NCBI GenBank assembly: GCA_937873695.1
Contig: CALMYL010000005.1
Span: forward strand, 1 to 64,000
Direction of reading: 5' to 3'
Length of the DNA stretch: 64,000 bases
From: an uncultured Ignavibacteria bacterium
GTDB lineage: Bacteria > Bacteroidota > Ignavibacteria > Tepidaquicellales > OLB5
A model generated the notes under the pieces. It saw only the letters and a program-made list of their open reading frames with translations, did no database searches and was not told the origin of the DNA. Of this stretch, positions 36,643 to 46,377 are shown piece after piece; positions within the stretch are counted from its first letter, which is position 1; every line of letters starts with the position of its first letter. The translations under genes and the position numbers were made by a program.

Positions 36643-38298
36643 ATGAAACATTTACTTCTTGTTTTAATATTTTGTGTTTTTGGCACATTTTCAGCTTTTT
36701 CAGAAGATAATAATTATGTGCCCGGCGAAATAATAGTAATGCTGAAAGCCGGCGAAAATGTAAATAAGCTTTCAAACTCATTTGGCTTTATGGGTTTAAC
36801 CGTTAAGGAACCTGTTGTTGAATACATGAATATCTGGTTATTTAAATTTGATGATAACAGGGTTAACGGTCAAACGGTATTGAATGAAGTAAAAAAACAT
36901 TCATCAGTCAGTGTTGCTCAGTTCAATCATTATGTTACCGAAAGATCAGTTACACCAAATGACACGAGATTTGCTGAAATGTGGTCTTTGAACAATACCG
37001 GACAAACAGGCGGAACAGTTGATGCGGATATAGATGCCATTGAAGCGTGGAATCTTACCACCAGCGGACTCACCGCAGCAGGTGATACAATTGTAGCAGC
37101 AGTTATTGATGGCGGCTTCTACCTGAATCATGCAGATCTTTCATTCTGGAAGAACTGGTATGAAATTCCTTCAAACGGAATTGACGACGATGGAAACGGA
37201 TATATTGATGATGTTAATGGCTGGAATGCTTATAATAATAACGGTAATGTTACTGCAAGCGGTACGCATGGTACACATGTTTCAGGTACAATTGGAGCAC
37301 TGGGAAATAACAACCTGGGTGTAACCGGCGTTAACTGGAATATAAAAGTATTGGCTATACAGGGCTCATCCAGCACTGAATCTGTTGTGATAAGAGCATA
37401 CGGATATGCTTTAAAACTCCGCAGGGTTTATAACCAGACAAACGGTTTGCAGGGAGCCTTCGTAGTATCAACCAATTCATCATTTGGGGTTGATTACGGA
37501 CAGCCGGCAAACTTTCCGTTATGGTGCGCATTTTATGATTCGCTGGGCAGTGCCGGTATACTTAGCGCATGCGCTACGGCAAACCTGAATATCAACGTTG
37601 ATGTTTCAGGTGATATTCCGACAGCATGTCCAAGTGACTGGATGGTATCTGTTACTAATACCACAAATACTGATGCAAAAAATTCGGGCGCAGCATACGG
37701 GTTAACTACAATTGATCTCGGAGCACCAGGCACCAGCATACTATCTACAACTTCAGCCAGCAATTATGGTCTTTCTACCGGAACTTCAATGGCAACACCT
37801 CATGTTGCGGGCGCTATAGCATTTATGTATGCGGTTGCACCGCTTGGGTGGATACAGCAGTATAAACTTACACCCGGCCCTTATTCACTGCAGGTAAAAC
37901 AAAAGATATTGCAGGGTGTTGATATAAAACCTTCTATGGTGAATACAGTATCAGGCGGCAGACTTAACCTTAATAACAGTGCACTGTTGATGCAGAATTT
38001 TACAGCGGTCAATAATGAAAATACAGGCGTGCCATCACTTTTCAGGCTATATCAAAACTATCCGAATCCATTTAACCCAACCACTATATTATCATTTGAT
38101 ATGCCGAAAGATGGTTATGCAAGCTTAAAAATATTTAATGCAATAGGACAGGAAGTGGCAGTTATTATTGATGGAAATATTAAGGCAGGTTCATACCAGA
38201 AAGTGTTTAACGCAGCAGAGCTGCCAAGCGGGATTTATTTCTATAAATTTACAACTGATGGATTCAGTGATGTTAGAAAAATGTCACTGATCAAATAG
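36643..38298 (+). CDS. Subtilisin-family (S8) serine protease with T9SS domain
   Basis: A 551-residue secreted protease. After a signal peptide there is an inhibitor-like propeptide (V-P-G-E-I-I-V-M-L-K ... ). The catalytic triad is D156 (V-I-D-G-G), H209 (G-T-H-G-T-H-V-S-G) and S382 (G-T-S-M-A-T-P-H-V-A-G). The oxyanion Asn region is harder to place. A T9SS type-A domain runs from about residue 466 (L-Y-Q-N-Y-P-N-P-F-N-P to R-K-M-S-L-I-K). It probably degrades extracellular protein. The start ATG is at 36643; a weak -33/-7 pair may lie just upstream. Confidence 0.93.
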   Translation: MKHLLLVLIFCVFGTFSAFSEDNNYVPGEIIVMLKAGENVNKLSNSFGFMGLTVKEPVVEYMNIWLFKFDDNRVNGQTVLNEVKKHSSVSVAQFNHYVTERSVTPNDTRFAEMWSLNNTGQTGGTVDADIDAIEAWNLTTSGLTAAGDTIVAAVIDGGFYLNHADLSFWKNWYEIPSNGIDDDGNGYIDDVNGWNAYNNNGNVTASGTHGTHVSGTIGALGNNNLGVTGVNWNIKVLAIQGSSSTESVVIRAYGYALKLRRVYNQTNGLQGAFVVSTNSSFGVDYGQPANFPLWCAFYDSLGSAGILSACATANLNINVDVSGDIPTACPSDWMVSVTNTTNTDAKNSGAAYGLTTIDLGAPGTSILSTTSASNYGLSTGTSMATPHVAGAIAFMYAVAPLGWIQQYKLTPGPYSLQVKQKILQGVDIKPSMVNTVSGGRLNLNNSALLMQNFTAVNNENTGVPSLFRLYQNYPNPFNPTTILSFDMPKDGYASLKIFNAIGQEVAVIIDGNIKAGSYQKVFNAAELPSGIYFYKFTTDGFSDVRKMSLIK

Positions 38299-38641
38299 AA
38301 TAAGTAACCCGAATCGCTGATTCGGGCAATCGAAACGGCGTTTCGGCTTATAATGTATACAAAAATACTGTTTTCTCATTTTTCAGTTGTTTTTTTGGTT
38401 TTTCTTTGTGATTTTAGTACAGCTTAAAAATTTATTTTCAAGCGGAGGTAATTGCGGGTTAACAGATGCTCTGTTTTTACATAAAGGAGCCTATATGTTA
38501 GCCCGTATCTTTTTAACCTGCACAATTGATCCTTATTTAAGCATTTTCTGTTAAACTAAGAAACCATTGCTGCCAAATGAGATTTAATTTGTAATACTAT
38601 ATATCACCTATAATATTTAATATTACAAAATTCAGTTATAA
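38299..38641. other. 343-bp gap before the MFS gene
   Basis: Contains the stem-loop pair at 38308-38345, then AT-rich sequence, a possible structured leader with a 19-codon frame (38455-38554), and no long reading frame. I see no clear promoter match. Confidence 0.5.
38308..38345. repeat. Paired stem-loops after the S8 protease
   Basis: CCCGAATC-gct-GATTCGGG (38308-38326) and CGAAAC-ggc-GTTTCG (38331-38345), 10 bp downstream of the protease stop. The same pattern is found at 5221, 20333 and 31839. Confidence 0.65.
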
Positions 38642-38698
38642 CAAATAGAACAAACAAATAAAAATAGCGCGCTTTTCCCTATTCTGCTCGTAAATTTT

Positions 38699-39967
38699 AT
38701 GGGCACACTGGGCTTCAGTATCGTTATGCCTTTCCTGGTATTTCTTGTTACGCAGTTTGGCGGCAATGCTATTATATACGGAATAATAGGGGCGGTTTAT
38801 CCGTTCTTCCAGCTCTTTGGCGCGCCTATACTCGGCAAGTGGTCAGATATCTACGGGAGAAAGAAGATTCTCTTCTTAAGCCAGGCAGGCACTGTTGCAG
38901 GTTGGCTGATATTTCTTGCTTCTGCCATTGTACCGTTAACTGTTTTGATTTCTTTTGATACAAGACTGCTCGGAGTGTTTTCAATTACTATTCCGCTAAT
39001 ATTTATATTTGCTGCCAGGGCAATTGACGGGCTGACAGGCGGTAATATATCTGTTGCCAACGCATACCTTGCCGATATTACTGATGATAAGAGCAGGAAT
39101 AAGAATTTCGGTAAGATGTCGGTTTCTTCAAATCTTGGTTTTATAGCGGGACCCGCTATTGCAGGGCTGCTTGGCTCAACATCATACGGGTACGTGGTAC
39201 CTATAGTTGCCGCGCTTACACTCTCGGGAATAACACTTGCATTGATTCAGTTCTACCTGCCTGATACAGGCGTAAAGAAGTACACAGAAAAACCCGATGA
39301 TATTAAAAAAGTACTTGGTTTTGAAAACAAGGAATGCTTTGAGATTGAAGGTGAAGCAAATGCTTCGAAATCAAGGATACTTGATATACCGAACATTAAA
39401 TTCATTTTTGTTATATATTTTTTAATATTCCTGGCTTTCAATTTCTACTATACTTCCTTCCCCGTTCACGCAATAGAAAAGCTTGGGTGGACAGTTGGTG
39501 AAATGGGAATTTACTTTTCTGTATTAAGCGTATTGATGGTAATAGTCCAGGGTCCATTGCTCAGCAGGCTGGCAAAAAAAGTATCAGAGAGCGTTTTGAT
39601 AATTACAGGCAATCTTTTGCTTGTAGTTACTTTTTTACTTCTTCTATCCGGTAATACCATATTAGTATTTTCTTCTGCCGTGTTTTTTGCAGCCGGTAAC
39701 GGTATTATGTGGCCATCGGTGCTTTCTGTGCTGTCAAAAGCGGCTGGTAAAACATTCCAGGGCGCAGTACAGGGGTATGCCAGCAGCCTGGGCAGTCTGG
39801 CAAGCATTATAGGACTTGTTTTGGGAGGTATTATTTATTCCAACATTGGGACATTTACATTTGTAATTTCTGCCTCAGTAATTTTCCTTGTAGCCGTACT
39901 TTCATTCAGATTTCCGGCTGTATTAAGAGAGTGCCCGGTAAATGTTCCGGATCTGAAAACCAGTTAA
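38699..39967 (+). CDS. MFS transporter (TetA-like)
   Basis: At least 422 residues with about 12 membrane helices. The loop 2-3 motif G-K-W-S-D-I-Y-G-R-K is the MFS signature, and R-A-I-D-G-L-T-G-G-N-I-S-V-A is the TetA-type motif C-like region, so drug or metabolite export is likely. The first ATG starts within the first membrane helix. Upstream in frame, from 38642, the codons read Q-I-E-Q-T-N-K-N-S-A-L-F-P-I-L-L-V-N-F, the expected beginning of that helix, but without ATG, GTG or TTG after the TAA at 38639. A rare start (ATA at 38645) or a lost start codon is possible. Confidence 0.85.
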   Translation: MGTLGFSIVMPFLVFLVTQFGGNAIIYGIIGAVYPFFQLFGAPILGKWSDIYGRKKILFLSQAGTVAGWLIFLASAIVPLTVLISFDTRLLGVFSITIPLIFIFAARAIDGLTGGNISVANAYLADITDDKSRNKNFGKMSVSSNLGFIAGPAIAGLLGSTSYGYVVPIVAALTLSGITLALIQFYLPDTGVKKYTEKPDDIKKVLGFENKECFEIEGEANASKSRILDIPNIKFIFVIYFLIFLAFNFYYTSFPVHAIEKLGWTVGEMGIYFSVLSVLMVIVQGPLLSRLAKKVSESVLIITGNLLLVVTFLLLLSGNTILVFSSAVFFAAGNGIMWPSVLSVLSKAAGKTFQGAVQGYASSLGSLASIIGLVLGGIIYSNIGTFTFVISASVIFLVAVLSFRFPAVLRECPVNVPDLKTS

Positions 39968-39976
39968 ACAATAACT

Positions 39977-40642
39977 ATGATTATCAAAAAATATCTTTTT
40001 CAGGTTGTCCTGTTATGTAATTTTACACTGATTGTTTTTTCACAGGATAGTAATATAGTTGTTGCCGAAGGCAGCGAAGCGGTAATTTGCGGACATATTG
40101 TAATTGTTGATGCCCTTTGGTATTATGAGGGAACAATTAAAGCAGATATTTCAATCCTCGAAAAACAAAACTCAAAACCCATAACAGGCGGATATAAAAA
40201 AGGTGATGAGATAACAATATCAAGCGAGCCCGGATGTACATATTATGTTTATTCAATTACTAAAACAGGCGGCATAAAAAGTAAGGGTGAAGTTACGTTA
40301 TCCAAATCACCCCCCGTAAGCGGTATTGATGTAAAAAAAGATATTATCACTCAGGAGGAGCACAGTTCTTATGAAATCGGCAAATATGATTGGTATGTTG
40401 AATCAATAAGAAATGAAAGCGGGAAAACAATTGCTAACATTACAATTACCAAGAATACTGCATTAATTGAGAATCTGGTTCTTTCTATTGGGGATCTTGT
40501 GTGGCTGGGAGATAAGTTGTATAAAGTGGAAGTAATACAAAACCGCTCAAAGTTTATAAAAACCGACCCTGAAAAAATTTATGAACCTCTGCCCGGGAAA
40601 ATTGAATTTAAAGCGGTAATGGAATATATAAATAAAAAATAG
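39977..40642 (+). CDS. Secreted hypothetical protein
   Basis: A 221-residue protein with a signal peptide (F-Q-V-V-L-L-C-N-F-T-L-I-V-F-S) and no known family. The mature region appears to hold two related halves (W-Y-Y-E-G-T-I-K-A-D-I ... G-D-E-I-T-I ... Y-V-Y-S-I-T-K, and W-Y-V-E-S-I-R ... G-D-L-V-W-L ... Y-K-V-E-V-I-Q), suggesting internal duplication of a beta domain; this similarity is weak. It starts 9 nt after the MFS gene and ends 9 nt before the DinB-like gene. Confidence 0.55.
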   Translation: MIIKKYLFQVVLLCNFTLIVFSQDSNIVVAEGSEAVICGHIVIVDALWYYEGTIKADISILEKQNSKPITGGYKKGDEITISSEPGCTYYVYSITKTGGIKSKGEVTLSKSPPVSGIDVKKDIITQEEHSSYEIGKYDWYVESIRNESGKTIANITITKNTALIENLVLSIGDLVWLGDKLYKVEVIQNRSKFIKTDPEKIYEPLPGKIEFKAVMEYINKK

Positions 40643-40651
40643 TTATTTTTA

Positions 40652-41155
40652 ATGATAGAACTCATAATAAAATATGCGTCTTATAACTTATGGGCAAACT
40701 TGATGATCCTGAATAAACTTAACACACTGCCTGAAGATATACTTAACAAAGAGCTCAAAAGCAGTTTCAGGTCAATTTCGCGAACGATCCTGCATATTTA
40801 TGATGCAGAAACCATATGGCTAAGGAGACTTGAAGGGCACTCTCTAAACAACTGGCCTTCTGAAGATTTCAGCGGCACAACTAATGAAGCATTACAGATG
40901 CTGGAAAATGCTTCAAAAAATATCCGGGATTATGTGAAAAATATTTCAGCAGAAAGTTTGTATAATGAATGTACTTTTACAAGTTTTGCAGGCGTTAAGT
41001 TTGCTATAAAAGTGCATGATGTAATTCAGCATTGCATGAATCACTCGACTTTCCACCGCGGACAGATAGTAACTATGCTGAGAGAACTTGATATTACTGA
41101 GCTTCCTTCAACTGACTACATTGCTTACATAAGGACGCATGAAAGACAAAATTAA
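40652..41155 (+). CDS. DinB/YfiT-like four-helix metalloprotein
   Basis: A 167-residue protein with the DinB-family pattern Y-N-L-W-A-N at the start, H48 in T-I-L-H-I-Y-D-A-E-T-I-W, and the paired histidines H-C-M-N-H-S-T-F-H-R-G-Q near 127-135 that bind a metal in this fold. Activity is unknown; family members range from thiol-dependent detoxification enzymes to proteins of unknown role. Its last 17 nt overlap the photolyase start, suggesting co-expression. Confidence 0.85.
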   Translation: MIELIIKYASYNLWANLMILNKLNTLPEDILNKELKSSFRSISRTILHIYDAETIWLRRLEGHSLNNWPSEDFSGTTNEALQMLENASKNIRDYVKNISAESLYNECTFTSFAGVKFAIKVHDVIQHCMNHSTFHRGQIVTMLRELDITELPSTDYIAYIRTHERQN

Positions 41156-42443
41156 CATATTCTGGTTTCGCAGGGACCTCAGACTTGAAGATAATACGGG
41201 TCTATATCACGCTCTAAAAGCCGGAATACCTGTATTGCCCATATTTATTTTTGATACGGAAATTCTGGACAAACTCGAGAATAAACTTGATGCGAGAGTT
41301 GAATTCATTCACAATGCGCTTACAGAAATTGATACTGAACTTAGGAAATATAATTCCTCTTTGTTGACTTTAGCCGGCAAGCCGGCAGATGTATTTATGA
41401 AGCTAACTGATGAATATGATATATCCGAAGTATTCACAAATCACGATTATGAACCATACGCTATCAAAAGAGATTCTGAAATAGATAGACTCCTTAGCAG
41501 CAAGGGGATAAAGTTCAATACATTTAAAGACCAGGTTATATTTGAAAAAAATGAAGTTGTAAAACCTGACGGCAAACCGTATTCTATTTACACTCCCTAC
41601 AGTAAAACATGGCGTGCACAATTCAATCCTAAAGATATCGAAGAGTTCCCTTTGAAAGACAGGCAAAATAATTTTTATAAAATTGAAGCATCCTTACTTT
41701 CATTGGATGAGATCGGCTTTAAAAAAACAGGAATGAGTTTTCCATCAAAGGTAGTACGGGAAGATATTATTAAGAATTACGGAAATACGCGTGATATTCC
41801 TTCAATTGATGGCACATCCAGACTTAGTGTACATTTAAGGTTCGGCACTGTGAGTCCCCGGAGGCTTGTAAAGCTTGCATTAAAGCTGAGCGATGTATGG
41901 CTAAGTGAGCTGATATGGCGTGAGTTCTTTATGATGATATTATATCATTATCCTCATTCTGCGCTATCATCATTTAAACCTGAGTACGGCAGGATAAAAT
42001 GGAGGAACGATGAAACAGAATTCAACGCATGGTGCAAGGGGGAAACGGGTTTCCCTATAGTTGATGCAGGAATGCGTGAGCTGAATGCGACGGGCTTTAT
42101 GCATAACCGTGTTAGAATGATAACTGCAAGCTTTTTGTGCAAAGATCTGTTAATTGACTGGCGCTGGGGTGAGCGTTTTTTCGCAGAAAAGCTCCTGGAT
42201 TACGAAATGTCTTCCAATGTTGGCAACTGGCAGTGGGCTGCAGGTACGGGATGTGACGCCGCACCTTACTTCAGGATATTCAACCCTGCTTCACAGCAGG
42301 AAAAATTTGATCCGGAGCTCAGCTATGTGAAAAAATGGGTCCCGGAATACGGAAGTTTCTCATACCACAAGCCCATGGTTGACCACAAAGCGGCACGTGA
42401 GAGAACTTTGATTGCATACAAAAAAGCACTTGACAGACTTTAA
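41139..42443 (+). CDS. phrB: Deoxyribodipyrimidine photolyase
   Basis: A 434-residue cryptochrome/photolyase family protein that reverses UV pyrimidine dimers using light and FAD. It has the N-terminal F-W-F-R-R-D-L-R-L-E-D-N, the FAD-binding G-T-S-R-L-S-V-H-L-R-F-G and W-R-E-F-F, and the strongly conserved W-C-K-G-E-T-G-F-P-I-V-D-A-G-M-R-E-L and N-V-G-N-W-Q-W-A-A-G-T-G blocks. It overlaps the DinB-like gene by 17 nt. Confidence 0.95.
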   Translation: MKDKINIFWFRRDLRLEDNTGLYHALKAGIPVLPIFIFDTEILDKLENKLDARVEFIHNALTEIDTELRKYNSSLLTLAGKPADVFMKLTDEYDISEVFTNHDYEPYAIKRDSEIDRLLSSKGIKFNTFKDQVIFEKNEVVKPDGKPYSIYTPYSKTWRAQFNPKDIEEFPLKDRQNNFYKIEASLLSLDEIGFKKTGMSFPSKVVREDIIKNYGNTRDIPSIDGTSRLSVHLRFGTVSPRRLVKLALKLSDVWLSELIWREFFMMILYHYPHSALSSFKPEYGRIKWRNDETEFNAWCKGETGFPIVDAGMRELNATGFMHNRVRMITASFLCKDLLIDWRWGERFFAEKLLDYEMSSNVGNWQWAAGTGCDAAPYFRIFNPASQQEKFDPELSYVKKWVPEYGSFSYHKPMVDHKAARERTLIAYKKALDRL

Positions 42444-42585
42444 TAAGTTACTGATATTAATTTTTTGCATCATTGTAAAAACAGTAGTTTACAATAATAG
42501 TTAATAGTCAAGTGTTTTTTCAGAAACTTATTTTAGACTTCCTTTATTAGAGTTGATAATACAGCAATTATATAAAAAGGGGTAA

Positions 42586-43536
42586 ATGGAAGGCAAGTCT
42601 TTATACTGGATATTGTTCAATGTTTTTGTGCTGCTTATGCTGGCGCTTGATCTTGGAGTATTTAACCGCAAAGCACACGAAGTAAAGATGAAAGAGGCAC
42701 TTATCTGGAGCGGGGTATGGATAGGGCTTGCTTTAACATTTAATCTCTGGCTTTACTTTAATTATTCGCCTCCCGAGGGTTATACAGCGGCTGATTCTGC
42801 CTTGCAGTTCCTTACCGGTTATGTCATCGAAAAATCTTTAAGTGTAGATAATATTTTCGTCTTCGTTCTGATATTTTCCTTTTTCAAAGTGCCGGCAATG
42901 TACCAGCACAAAGTTTTGTTTTGGGGAATAATTGGCGCGCTTGTAATGAGGGTTATTTTCATTTTTGCAGGTGTAGCATTAATAAACCAGTTCGCCTGGA
43001 TAATATACGTTTTTGGCGCATTTTTGATCTTTACAGGAATAAAACTTGTAACTCAGAAGGATAAAGAACTGCACCCGGAAAAAAATCCTGTTCTTAAATT
43101 ATTCAAGAGATTTTTCAGGGTAAGCGAAACTTATGACGGCGGCAAATTCTTCACTATCCAAAATTCAAAAAAGGTCGCAACTCCCCTGTTCGTTGTTCTG
43201 ATCATGATAGAAACAACCGACCTTATCTTCGCTGTAGATTCAATTCCGGCAATACTTGCCGTTACACAGGATCCGTTTATTGTATACAGTTCAAACGTAT
43301 TTGCAATTCTTGGATTGCGCTCTCTGTATTTCGCTCTTGCGGGACTTGTAAAACTTTTTCATTATCTTCATTATGGTTTAGCTGCTATCCTTGTGCTTGT
43401 GGGTACAAAAATGATCCTGAACCATTATTATACCGCCAAAATCATTTCTACAGAGCTGTCGCTGATATTGATAGTCCTGATACTCGGCGCTTCAGTGGCT
43501 GCATCCATAATGAAACCAAAAATACAATCAGTTTAG
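42586..43536 (+). CDS. TerC/Alx-family membrane protein
   Basis: A 316-residue polytopic protein with the TerC signature: A-L-D-L-G-V-F near residue 20, then S-L-S-V-D-N-I-F-V-F in helix 3 and E-T-T-D-L-I-F-A-V-D-S-I-P-A in the second half. These acidic residues in membrane helices are thought to bind a metal, and Alx-type members act in manganese export. Length is that of Alx. The gene is monocistronic, with gaps of about 140 and 120 bp on its sides. Confidence 0.93.
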   Translation: MEGKSLYWILFNVFVLLMLALDLGVFNRKAHEVKMKEALIWSGVWIGLALTFNLWLYFNYSPPEGYTAADSALQFLTGYVIEKSLSVDNIFVFVLIFSFFKVPAMYQHKVLFWGIIGALVMRVIFIFAGVALINQFAWIIYVFGAFLIFTGIKLVTQKDKELHPEKNPVLKLFKRFFRVSETYDGGKFFTIQNSKKVATPLFVVLIMIETTDLIFAVDSIPAILAVTQDPFIVYSSNVFAILGLRSLYFALAGLVKLFHYLHYGLAAILVLVGTKMILNHYYTAKIISTELSLILIVLILGASVAASIMKPKIQSV

Positions 43537-43653
43537 CCCGTTAAGATAGAAGCGGGCATTATATTAGCAGGAATTAGGTATTTATTTTTAATAAAATTTA
43601 TCATTAATTGCAGTTACAATTTATGATAATTAAATAAATTCTGCTAATTTATA

Positions 43654-44274
43654 ATGGATCTCAAACTGCTGATCGTACTTGTGCCGGTATTGGTTGTGCC
43701 ATGGATAGCATTATACTTTGTACTTGTTGCTTCGAATAAGAGGGTTATATCCAATTTCAAAAAACTATCTGAAAAGTACCAGCTAATTTGCGACTTCAGT
43801 AAAAAAGTAGGTATGAAAACTCACCCGGCAGCAGAAGGTATTTACAGGAACAGACAGGTAAAGATTGAAAGCGTCGTAAGGGATTCCATAGACGGCAAAA
43901 ATGTAATACCACACACCGTTCTTACAGTTGATTGTGCAAATTCAGATAATTTCCACTTCAAAGTCTACAAAAGGAATAAGAAAAATTCGCTGAATTTTTC
44001 TGCGGGTTCAGCAATGATAGATGATAATGAATTTGATGATAAATTTATTATACTTACCAATTCACCCGATAGAATAAAAAAAATGTTCGATTTTAATACA
44101 AAGTTCAAACTTGATCAGGTTCACAGGCTGGGATTCAACGGTCTTTTGGCGCTTGAAGGAAACCGGCTGCTATACATGGAACCTGAACTGCTTTCCAACA
44201 ATGACGCAGTGATGAGACTTGAATTGGTAATGCATGAATTGTGCGACATAGCAGAAATAATGAGGTACAACTGA
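43654..44274 (+). CDS. Membrane-anchored hypothetical protein
   Basis: A 206-residue protein: N-terminal membrane helix (L-K-L-L-I-V-L-V-P-V-L-V-V-P-W-I-A-L), then a cytoplasmic or periplasmic domain rich in Lys/Asn (K-V-G-M-K-T-H-P ... G-I-Y-R-N-R-Q-V-K-I). The T-V-L-T-V-D-C and R-L-G-F-N-G segments are not known to me. Function unknown. Confidence 0.6.
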   Translation: MDLKLLIVLVPVLVVPWIALYFVLVASNKRVISNFKKLSEKYQLICDFSKKVGMKTHPAAEGIYRNRQVKIESVVRDSIDGKNVIPHTVLTVDCANSDNFHFKVYKRNKKNSLNFSAGSAMIDDNEFDDKFIILTNSPDRIKKMFDFNTKFKLDQVHRLGFNGLLALEGNRLLYMEPELLSNNDAVMRLELVMHELCDIAEIMRYN

Positions 44275-44297
44275 TTACCGTATGGTTGAATTTACCG

Positions 44298-44336
44298 CAA
44301 ATAAAAAACTCCTTCAATCTGTTGACCAAAGGAGTT
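44298..44336 (-). terminator. Terminator for the T9SS gene at 44481-46235
   Basis: Stem AACTCCTT / AAGGAGTT (44307-44336) followed on the minus strand by TTTTTTATTT. Confidence 0.8.
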
Positions 44337-44480
44337 GATTTGGGGTAAAACATATATAAAAGGATGCCATGTAGTCTCTATCTAGCCTGCTTCATATCTC
44401 CCCCTGTACGATATTACGAGTAAGTAGCATATGTGTCAATATTTGTTAACTAACCACACTCACGTCTTTTCAAAAACTTG

Positions 44481-46235
44481 TCATTTAACCAGTATCATTC
44501 TTTTGGTATCGCTGAAAATCGAACTGCCATCAGAACTAACTGCAATAATTCTGTAAAAATATACACCGGATGCTAATGATGAAGCATCAAATCCCGCTTC
44601 ATAAGTTCCGGATTTCTGCGGTCCGTTTACAATCTCCGAAATCCTGTTCCCCAGGATGTCATATACTGCAATGTTAATAATTGCGTTCTGTATAATACTG
44701 TACCTTATATTTGTTACCGGGTTAAACGGATTGGGATAATTCTGTTCCAGTTCAAACCTTTCGGGCATGCTGCTGCTTATGTTTGTAATTCCTACAAGCG
44801 GTCCGAAAGTCCCGTCAAATTTTATGTTCTGCGAGTAAATTCCGCCGCCATCATTTCTTTTATCCTGCCAGCATAAAATACTATTGCTGTTTGCGGGGTC
44901 AATTACTGAATTCAGTCTTATCTTTGAGCTTGTAATACTGCCGGCTGTTACAATGTTTCCCGCCCATAGATATGCGCCGCTTGTTCCCATCTTTACAGCT
45001 TTTATTATATTATTGCCGCCCGCAGCCGACTGGTTAAAACATATTATCGCCGATGTATCTTTTGTCATTACAGTATACGCTACCACCTGGTCAGTTCCCA
45101 GTGACTGAATTGCAATTCCGTCAGTTCCCCATTGCCTTGTTCCCGAAGAATTAATCTTCTGCGCATAGAATCCAACCTGTGTTTGTCCGCCGTTGGCTTC
45201 CTGCCATGCAACAAATGTTTCGCCGGTTGCGGGCATATATGCTGCTACCGGTGCAAAATGATTATTTGAAGCGTTACCAGATACTGCCGTGCCGTTCACC
45301 GGGAATTGAATTGCGCCGGCGGAATTCTTCCTTTGAACGTATCCTGTTGTTAAATTAACCGAGTTCCTGTCATCGTGCCAGCAGTAAACAGCCCCGTTAT
45401 TGCCGTCAGAAAATAAACGCGGCGTATAGAATCCTGATACCCTGCCAAGTGAATAAACGGTATCCTGCGTAGCATTCCAAACCCTGGCGCCGGTTGATGA
45501 TACTTTCTGGCTGTATATCCTGTAGTTAGCAGGACTGATAAACGAGCCCGTATACCCTGAAAACATTACTATAACACTTCCGTTATCAGATGGAACCATT
45601 GCCGGCCAGTCATAATTCTCAGCCGTTCCGCTTGTCCATATAATTGGTGATGCGCCCCATTGCTTAACACCTGCCGCATTGATCTTCTGTAATGCAAGTT
45701 TCTGCGGACCTGAGCCCATTCTCCAGAAGAAAACATAATTTCCATCTGAAGTTTGTACAACTTTAGGATTAGGCTGAAATGAATTAATTGAATCGGATAG
45801 TGTTATGCCGTTGGGTCCCCACATTTGAACACCTGCGGAGCTTATCATATATGCAAAAGGATTAATAGTACCGCCGCTTCTTATATCGGTAAAAGTTAAA
45901 ATACAGTTATTGTTATTATCAGCTATCATATCCCAGTCAACCAGTGATGAATTCTGCGGATTGCTGCTGACAAGTATTCCGTTTGCAGCAAACTGCGGAA
46001 CACCGTTCACATCCAGCTTCTGGAGATATACAGCGTAACTTCCGCCGCGGTTATCAAACCACGAGTAATATGTAGAGCCATCTGGACATAACGCCAGTTT
46101 CTGAACTGACTGCTCACCTACCGGATCGGCAACCACTGTATTAACTGCTGGATTAGAACTCCATTGGGAAAGTAAATTGAAACTTACAAATGACAAAAGC
46201 AAAAGGGACTTTTTTACTACCGAACTTAATTTCAT
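44481..46235 (-). CDS. T9SS-sorted secreted protein with repeated DxR segments
   Basis: A 584-residue secreted protein. A signal peptide (S-L-L-L-L-S-F-V-S-F-N-L) is followed by about ten strand-rich repeats with recurring W-x-D-N/D-R motifs (Y-S-W-F-D-N-R-G-G, C-W-H-D-D-R-N, C-W-Q-D-K-R-N) and K-I-N-S/A-A/S-G-x-x-Q-W-G units. These resemble beta-propeller-like surface repeats. A T9SS type-A domain runs from about residue 492 (L-E-Q-N-Y-P-N-P-F-N-P to K-R-M-I-L-V-K). No enzyme motif is visible. The minus-strand unit ends at a strong terminator. Confidence 0.88.
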   Translation of the reverse strand: MKLSSVVKKSLLLLSFVSFNLLSQWSSNPAVNTVVADPVGEQSVQKLALCPDGSTYYSWFDNRGGSYAVYLQKLDVNGVPQFAANGILVSSNPQNSSLVDWDMIADNNNNCILTFTDIRSGGTINPFAYMISSAGVQMWGPNGITLSDSINSFQPNPKVVQTSDGNYVFFWRMGSGPQKLALQKINAAGVKQWGASPIIWTSGTAENYDWPAMVPSDNGSVIVMFSGYTGSFISPANYRIYSQKVSSTGARVWNATQDTVYSLGRVSGFYTPRLFSDGNNGAVYCWHDDRNSVNLTTGYVQRKNSAGAIQFPVNGTAVSGNASNNHFAPVAAYMPATGETFVAWQEANGGQTQVGFYAQKINSSGTRQWGTDGIAIQSLGTDQVVAYTVMTKDTSAIICFNQSAAGGNNIIKAVKMGTSGAYLWAGNIVTAGSITSSKIRLNSVIDPANSNSILCWQDKRNDGGGIYSQNIKFDGTFGPLVGITNISSSMPERFELEQNYPNPFNPVTNIRYSIIQNAIINIAVYDILGNRISEIVNGPQKSGTYEAGFDASSLASGVYFYRIIAVSSDGSSIFSDTKRMILVK

Positions 46236-46377
46236 ATCTAAAAAATTTATATTAAATAATAAGGAATATCTATAAAAATACTTTTACAATGAATATTAAT
46301 CAAATAGAATATACCTGATATTTACCCACCTAAATGATGAAAAATATCATTATTATTGTCCAATTACGCTTAAAAAG

